NCBI GenBank assembly: GCA_944382805.1
Contig: CALWNS010000126.1
Span: 1-10,670, forward strand
Source of the DNA: an uncultured Gemmiger sp.
GTDB lineage: Bacteria; Bacillota; Clostridia; Oscillospirales; Ruminococcaceae
Reading direction: 5' to 3'
DNA length: 10,670 nt
Notes under the pieces: generated by a model
Told to the model about the DNA's origin: nothing
What the model saw: the letters and a program-made list of their open reading frames with translations, nothing else
The model's database searches: none
Position numbers and translations under genes: made by a program
Shown: in pieces, positions 6,922-10,670 of the stretch
Numbering within the stretch: the first letter of the stretch is position 1
Layout: every line of letters starts with the position of its first letter

Positions 6922-7374
6922 ATGCAGATCAAACGTCTTTGCCCCGCGGCGGCCTGCCTGCTGCTGGCGGCCTGCGCGCCGCAAACCGACCCCGCCGCCG
7001 CCCACACGGCGCAGCTGCCGGCCAGCGGCGTGACGCTCACGCTGGCCGGCTGCACGGTGGCCGCGGGGGAAACGAATTATTTTGAGGGGGACGAACAGGC
7101 CGCCGTGCCGCTGTTCGACTGCGATGCGGCGGCGCTGCTCACCTTTACCGCCGCGGACGGCGCGGCCCCGCAGGTGGAATGGTGCTTTGCCAGGCCCGAG
7201 GAGCAGGGGTTTGCGTATTCGGATGCGGAGATCTACGAAAAAGTGGACTATGTGCCCCTGCCGGCCGAAAGCGGCGCGCAGTACCGCGCGGACACGCTGT
7301 ACAGCTATGCCGTGACCGTCACCACCGAAGCCGGGCAGGATGTGTTCATCCTGGACTGCCGGCAGGACGGATAA
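6922..7374 (+). CDS. Small secreted lipoprotein of unknown function
   Basis: This 150-residue protein has a basic N-terminus (MQIKRL), a short hydrophobic core and a lipobox LAAC with the lipidated cysteine at residue 18, followed by a linker rich in A, P, T and D. It should be anchored on the outer face of the membrane. The mature part (about 30-150) looks like a compact beta-rich domain with many acidic residues and two internal cysteines (C43 and C65, numbering by eye) besides a late C146. I do not recognise a family. The start has AAGGAG at 6909-6914. It lies 17 bases after the DinB gene and 12 bases before the vanR-like gene, so it is probably co-transcribed with both. That position would allow a role as a partner of the VanS sensor, but this is inference only. 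Confidence 0.7.
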   Translation: MQIKRLCPAAACLLLAACAPQTDPAAAHTAQLPASGVTLTLAGCTVAAGETNYFEGDEQAAVPLFDCDAAALLTFTAADGAAPQVEWCFARPEEQGFAYSDAEIYEKVDYVPLPAESGAQYRADTLYSYAVTVTTEAGQDVFILDCRQDG

Positions 7375-7386
7375 AAGGGGAGAGCT

Positions 7387-8088
7387 ATGGAACAGAACGC
7401 ACAGATCCTGGTCTGCGACGACGAAGCCGCCATTGCGGACCTGGTCGAAGTCTACTTACAAAACGAGGGCTACGCCGTGCACAAGTGCGCCACGGCGGCC
7501 GCGGCGCTGGACGCCATTGCGCGCCGCGCGCCCGACCTGGCCATTTTGGACGTGATGCTGCCGGATATGGACGGCTTTGCGCTGTGCCAGCGCATCCGCC
7601 GGGACCATGTGTTCCCCATCCTGATGCTGACCGCCCGGGTGGAGGATATGGATAAGATCATGGGCCTGACCCTGGGCGCGGACGATTACATCACCAAGCC
7701 GTTCAACCCGCTGGAACTGGTGGCACGCGTCAAGACCCAGCTGCGCCGGACCCTGCGCTACGACCGGGGCGGGGCGGGCGGCGCCCCGGCGCAAAGCTAC
7801 GACCTGCGCGGGCTGACCATCTGCAAGCAGAACCACAAATGCACGCTGTACGGCGAGGAACTGGCCCTGACCCCGCTGGAGTTCTCCATCTTGTGGTACC
7901 TGTGCGAGCACCGCGGGCAGGTGGTCTCCAGCGAACAGCTGTTCGAGGCCGTCTGGGGCGAAAAGTACATGGATTCCAACAATACGGTCATGTCCCACAT
8001 CGCCCGCCTGCGGGAAAAGCTGCACGAACCGCCCCGCAAACCCAAATTCATCAAGACCGTGTGGGGGGTGGGGTATACCATTGAATAA
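7387..8088 (+). CDS. vanR: VanR-like OmpR/PhoB-family response regulator
   Basis: This 233-residue cytoplasmic transcription factor has a receiver domain (1-120) with the acidic pair D11/D12, phospho-acceptor D55 (LAILDVMLPDMDGF), T82 and K104. A winged-helix DNA-binding domain spans about 137-233 and ends in HIARLREKLHEPPRK and TVWGVGYTIE. The C-terminal motif TVWGVGY and the context (VanS-like kinase next, then a VanG-type ligase) make this the VanR of a vanG cluster. On phosphorylation it should bind tandem direct repeats upstream of the resistance genes; a good candidate lies at 9269-9287. The start has GGGGAG four bases upstream. Its last bases overlap the kinase start, so the two are translationally coupled. 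Family identity is certain; the VanR assignment rests on context and recall. Confidence 0.86.
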   Translation: MEQNAQILVCDDEAAIADLVEVYLQNEGYAVHKCATAAAALDAIARRAPDLAILDVMLPDMDGFALCQRIRRDHVFPILMLTARVEDMDKIMGLTLGADDYITKPFNPLELVARVKTQLRRTLRYDRGGAGGAPAQSYDLRGLTICKQNHKCTLYGEELALTPLEFSILWYLCEHRGQVVSSEQLFEAVWGEKYMDSNNTVMSHIARLREKLHEPPRKPKFIKTVWGVGYTIE

Positions 8089-9262
8089 GCTGCTGCAAAA
8101 GCTAAAAGCCCGCCTGGCGGGGCGCAGGCCGCTGTACGGCCGCAGCGCCGGCGCCACGCTGGGGCTGTACCTGCTGGCTTTGGCGGGGGCGGCGCTGCTC
8201 ACCTTTGTGATCTTTATGCTGGGGTTCTACATCTACAGCGCGCTGCGCGAGCAGGTGGAACATTACTATTTTGATTTCTTTACCCCCGTGATCGTCATCC
8301 CGCTGTACGCGTTTATGAGCGGCGTGCGGGATATGGCGCTGCTGTTCGTCATCCTGCTGCTGGGCGGCGGCTTTTTGGGGGTGACCTGGGCGTTTTTCCG
8401 CCTGTACCAGCGCGATTTGACCCGCGTGGTGGAGGCCGCCGGCACCCTGATGGACCCGGATGCGGCCGCGCCGCGCCTGCCCGCCGCCCTGGCCCCGGCC
8501 GAAGCCCAGCTGCGCCTGGCCCGCCAGCAGGTGCAGCGCAGCGCGGCCGCCGCGCGGGAGGCCGAACAGCGCAAAAACGACCTGATCGTCTACCTGGCGC
8601 ACGACTTAAAAACGCCGCTGACCAGCGTGATCGGCTACCTGACGCTTTTGCGGGACGAACCGCAGCTTTCGCCCGAACTGCGGGCACGCTACACCGGCAT
8701 TGCGCTGGACAAGGCCGAGCGGCTGGAGGACCTGATCAACGAATTTTTCGACATCACCCGCTTTAACCTTTCGCACATCGAACTGGAGCTCCGCCCCACC
8801 GACCTGACCCGCATGATCGAGCAGGTGGTCAGCGAATTCGGCCCCATGCTGGCCGCGCAGGACCTTACCTGCCGCACCGAGCTGCCGCCCAAGCTGGAAT
8901 GCAGCTGCGATGCGGACAAGATGGCCCGCGTGTTCGACAACCTGCTGCGCAACGCCTGCCACTACAGCTACCCCGGCACCGAGATCACGGTAGCCGCCAA
9001 AGCGGAAAACGGCCAGGCGGTGCTGACCTTCGAAAACGCCGGCCCCACCATCCCGCCGGAAAAGCTGGACCGCATCTTTGAGCAGTTCTTCCGCCTGGAT
9101 TCCTCCCGCGCCACCCGCACCGGCGGCGCCGGGCTGGGCCTGGCCATCGCCCGGCAGATCGTGCAGCTGCACGGCGGGACCATCACGGCCCAAAGCGCGT
9201 GCAAGCGCATCGTCTTTACCGTCCGCCTGCCGCTGGCCGCCCCCGCCGCAAGGAAATCGTAA
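8081..9262 (+). CDS. vanS: VanS-like sensor histidine kinase
   Basis: This 393-residue membrane kinase has two hydrophobic segments at about 26-54 and 86-108, a HAMP-like linker, a dimerisation helix with the phospho-acceptor His174 (YLAHDLKTPLTSVIGYL), an N-box (NLLRNACHYS, 286-295), G1 (ENAGPTIP, 318-325) and G2 (RTGGAGLGLAIA, 346-357). The region between the two membrane segments is only about 30 residues and aromatic (HYYFDFFTP), so ligand sensing is probably at or near the membrane. It starts with TTG at 8081, overlapping the regulator's stop by eight bases; a G-rich stretch at 8061-8073 serves as binding site. In vanG clusters VanS senses glycopeptide stress and phosphorylates VanR; I infer the same here. 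No terminator follows before the vanG-type gene. Confidence 0.86.
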   Translation: MNKLLQKLKARLAGRRPLYGRSAGATLGLYLLALAGAALLTFVIFMLGFYIYSALREQVEHYYFDFFTPVIVIPLYAFMSGVRDMALLFVILLLGGGFLGVTWAFFRLYQRDLTRVVEAAGTLMDPDAAAPRLPAALAPAEAQLRLARQQVQRSAAAAREAEQRKNDLIVYLAHDLKTPLTSVIGYLTLLRDEPQLSPELRARYTGIALDKAERLEDLINEFFDITRFNLSHIELELRPTDLTRMIEQVVSEFGPMLAAQDLTCRTELPPKLECSCDADKMARVFDNLLRNACHYSYPGTEITVAAKAENGQAVLTFENAGPTIPPEKLDRIFEQFFRLDSSRATRTGGAGLGLAIARQIVQLHGGTITAQSACKRIVFTVRLPLAAPAARKS

Positions 9263-9268
9263 GATTTG

Positions 9269-9287
9269 CGCAAGCCAAACGCAAGCC
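9269..9287 (+). repeat. Tandem direct repeat, candidate VanR operator
   Basis: CGCAAGCC occurs at 9269-9276 and again at 9280-9287, exactly 11 bp apart. Tandem half-sites with 10-11 bp spacing are the usual target of OmpR/PhoB-family regulators. The repeat ends three bases before a TATAAG (9291-9296), so a bound regulator would sit over the -35 region, which lacks a consensus hexamer. Confidence 0.6.
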
Positions 9288-9289
9288 TT

Positions 9290-9296
9290 TTATAAG
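9290..9296 (+). promoter_or_regulatory. Candidate -10 of an activator-dependent vanG promoter
   Basis: TTATAAG gives a good -10, either as TTATAA or as TATAAG. The nearest -35-like hexamer (TTGCGC, 9266-9271) is poor and too far away (18-19 bp), so initiation would need an activator. Transcripts would start near 9302, just before the hairpin. Confidence 0.45.
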
Positions 9297-9313
9297 CCGC
9301 AACGCAAAAACCA

Positions 9314-9355
9314 AGCGCCCTGTTCTGGTACGCTGTAAGTACCGGGCAGGGCGCT
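9314..9355 (+). other. Large stem-loop in the vanG leader
   Basis: AGCGCCCTG (9314-9322) pairs perfectly with 9347-9355, and inside it GGTAC (9327-9331) pairs with GTACC (9339-9343) over a 7-base loop. Only CTTT follows, so it is not a convincing intrinsic terminator. It could be a leader structure, an attenuator whose alternative form is not obvious, or a processing/stability element separating vanRS from vanG messages. Confidence 0.6.
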
Positions 9356-9395
9356 CCGCTTTGCCCCGATGCAAAGGAAAAGAGGGCTTATATTT

Positions 9396-10454
9396 ATGCA
9401 AAAGGCGAACGAACGCAAAACCATCCTGGTCTTATTCGGCGGCTGCTCCACCGAACACGAAGTCTCGCTGCAATCGGCCGCGGCCGTGCTGCAGCACCTG
9501 GACCCGGCGCGCTATCAAGCGCTGGCCGTGGGCATCACGCGGGACGGGCGCTGGCTGCGCTACCTGGGGCCGGCCGCCGCGCTGCCCGGCGGCGCGTGGC
9601 AGGGCGCGGGGTGCGTGCCCTGCACGCTGCGGCTGGACCGCGGCGCGGCCGCCCTGCTGTGGCTGGACGGTTCCGGCCGGGCGGAGGCGTTCGACGCCGC
9701 CTTCCCCGTTTTGCACGGCAAAAACGGCGAGGACGGCACCGTCCAGGGCCTGTTCGAGCTGGCCGGCGTGCCGCTTGTCGGCTGCGGGGCGCTGGCCAGC
9801 GCCCTGTGCATGGACAAGGACCGCGCCCACAAGCTGGCCGCGCTGGCCGGCGTGGCCGTGCCGCGCGGCGCGGTGTTTGCCCGCGGGGCCGACCCGGCGG
9901 ACGTGGCGGCCGCGTCCGCGGCGCTGGGCTGGCCGCTGTTCGTCAAGCCGGTGCGGGCGGGTTCCTCCTTTGGCATTACGCGGGTCGCCGCGCCGGAGGG
10001 GCTGCCCGCCGCCGTGCAGGCGGCCTTTGCCCACGATGAGGAGATCCTGCTGGAGGAGGCCGTGCCCGGCTTTGAGGTCGGCTGCGCGGTGCTGGGCAGC
10101 GCCGACCTGACCGTGGGCGAAGTGGATGAGATCGAACTGGCGCAGGGCTTTTTTGACTACGAGGAAAAGTACACGCTCAAAACCTCGGCCATCCACTGCC
10201 CGGCGCGCATCCCGCCGCAAAAGGCCGCCGAACTGAAAGCCGCGGCCTGCGCCGTCTACCGCGCGCTGGGCTGCCGGGTGTTCGCCCGGGTGGACCTGTT
10301 CCTGCGCCCGGACGGGGGCGTCGTGTTTAACGAGGTCAACACCATCCCCGGCTTTACCGCCCACAGCCGCTACCCCGGCATGATGAAGGCGGCCGGCCTG
10401 GAATTCGGCCCGCTGCTCACCCGTATGATCGAACTGGGGGTGGGGGAGGCATGA
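9396..10454 (+). CDS. vanG: VanG-type D-alanine-D-serine ligase
   Basis: This 352-residue ATP-grasp ligase of the D-Ala-D-X family resembles VanG closely from memory: HEVSLQSAAAVL (21-32), AFPVLHGKNGEDGTVQGLFELAG (102-124), ALCMDKDRAHKLAALAG (136-152), FVKPVRAGSSFGIT (182-195), GFFDYEEKYTLK (251-262) and the Mg-binding residues D300, E313 and N315 (FNEVNTIPGF). VanG makes D-Ala-D-Ser in place of D-Ala-D-Ala, which lowers vancomycin affinity for cell-wall precursors. VanR/VanS upstream and a VanXY-like peptidase downstream support vanG over a housekeeping ddl. The start at 9396 has AGAGGG nine bases upstream; ATG 9369 is in frame but has no binding site. The stop overlaps the next start (ATGA). 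The acceptor preference for D-Ser is inferred from similarity and neighbours. Confidence 0.86.
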   Translation: MQKANERKTILVLFGGCSTEHEVSLQSAAAVLQHLDPARYQALAVGITRDGRWLRYLGPAAALPGGAWQGAGCVPCTLRLDRGAAALLWLDGSGRAEAFDAAFPVLHGKNGEDGTVQGLFELAGVPLVGCGALASALCMDKDRAHKLAALAGVAVPRGAVFARGADPADVAAASAALGWPLFVKPVRAGSSFGITRVAAPEGLPAAVQAAFAHDEEILLEEAVPGFEVGCAVLGSADLTVGEVDEIELAQGFFDYEEKYTLKTSAIHCPARIPPQKAAELKAAACAVYRALGCRVFARVDLFLRPDGGVVFNEVNTIPGFTAHSRYPGMMKAAGLEFGPLLTRMIELGVGEA

Positions 10455-10670
10455 CCGCCGTGCGCACACTGTACCAGCCCGCCGACCTGCGGGACTTTGC
10501 CGCCGCGCCGCTTGGCCCCCTGACCCTGGTCAACGCGGGCCACCCGCTGCCGACCGGCTTTGCCCTGACCCTGGCCCGGCCGTTTGCCGCCTGGCCCGAA
10601 GTATGGATGGAGGCGCAGGCCGCCAAGATGCTGGCCGCCTGCCTGCGCGCAGCCGGGGCGCAGCAGGCCG
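10451..10670 (+). CDS. VanXY-type D,D-peptidase (family M15), 3'-truncated
   Basis: Only the first 73 codons are visible. After a short leader, PLTLVNAGHPLP (about 23-34) matches the N-terminal strand of VanY/VanXY-type metallopeptidases (LxLVNxxHPLP), followed by LTLARPFAAWPEVWMEAQAAKMLAACLRAAG, the helix before the active site. There is no signal peptide or membrane anchor, which favours cytoplasmic VanXY over membrane VanY. VanXY removes D-Ala-D-Ala dipeptides and terminal D-Ala so that only D-Ser-ending precursors are used. The zinc ligands (SxHxxGxAxD region and a later H) lie beyond the window and cannot be checked. It overlaps vanG by four bases (ATGA) with GGGAGG upstream. A vanT serine racemase would be expected next. 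Confidence 0.76.
   Translation, partial: MTAVRTLYQPADLRDFAAAPLGPLTLVNAGHPLPTGFALTLARPFAAWPEVWMEAQAAKMLAACLRAAGAQQA

Noticed and set aside
9314..9370. Intrinsic terminator between vanS and vanG
   Set aside because: The stem is strong, but only three consecutive T residues follow and they are displaced from the stem, so I list it as a hairpin only.
9396..10454. Housekeeping D-Ala-D-Ala ligase (ddl)
   Set aside because: The motif wording matches VanG better, and vanRS and a VanXY-like gene flank it; not fully excluded without a tree.
9432..10469. Long minus-strand open frame opposite the VanG-type ligase
   Set aside because: It covers exactly the antisense of a well-recognised enzyme and has no motif or start signal.
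1..10670. tRNA, rRNA, CRISPR array, transposase or integration site
   Set aside because: None could be seen; every long stretch is accounted for by genes, and gaps are short.

Overview
The window is GC-rich (roughly two thirds G+C by eye) and almost fully coding. It has strong AGGAGG-type ribosome binding sites, compact operons and classical intrinsic terminators. An Rnf-type RnfB, a CarD-family regulator of the Firmicute type and a vanG-type glycopeptide-resistance cluster with vanR/vanS point to an anaerobic Clostridia. A high-GC member of the Oscillospiraceae (Faecalibacterium/Gemmiger/Subdoligranulum-like) is a reasonable guess from style, but I cannot prove it. I see no rRNA, tRNA, CRISPR array, insertion sequence or attachment site.

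Layout: (1) 3-670, the 3' end of rnfB and a strong terminator. (2) 704-1791, a stand-alone S66 LD-carboxypeptidase of the MccF branch, ending at a very strong hairpin shared with a convergent gene. (3) 1825-2849 on the minus strand, a sugar-phosphate nucleotidyltransferase with a near-consensus sigma-A promoter. (4) 2891-3626, a divergent promoter region driving a small CarD-like RNA polymerase-binding protein with its own terminator. (5) 3654-6904, a good promoter followed by three genes: a GCS2-family glutamate-cysteine ligase, a circularly permuted ATP-grasp ligase of the glutathionylspermidine-synthase type, and a DinB/YfiT-fold protein. (6) 6922-7374, a small lipoprotein of unknown function. 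(7) 7387-10670, VanR-like and VanS-like two-component genes, a 133-bp gap with a tandem 11-bp repeat and a large hairpin, a VanG-type D-Ala-D-Ser ligase, and the start of a VanXY-type D,D-peptidase that runs off the window.

Two systems stand out. The first is a candidate low-molecular-weight thiol module. A gamma-glutamyl ligase would make gamma-glutamylcysteine, an ATP-grasp ligase would extend it with another amine or amino acid, and a DinB-fold enzyme of the kind that uses bacillithiol or mycothiol would use the product. No ordinary gshB is present, so the final thiol is unknown. The second is an apparently complete front half of a vanG operon (vanR-vanS-vanG-vanXY), which remodels peptidoglycan precursors to D-Ala-D-Ser. 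I see no terminator or promoter between the thiol module, the lipoprotein and vanR. The regulatory genes may therefore be transcribed from the thiol-operon promoter, while vanG-vanXY probably has its own VanR-controlled promoter at 9269-9296.
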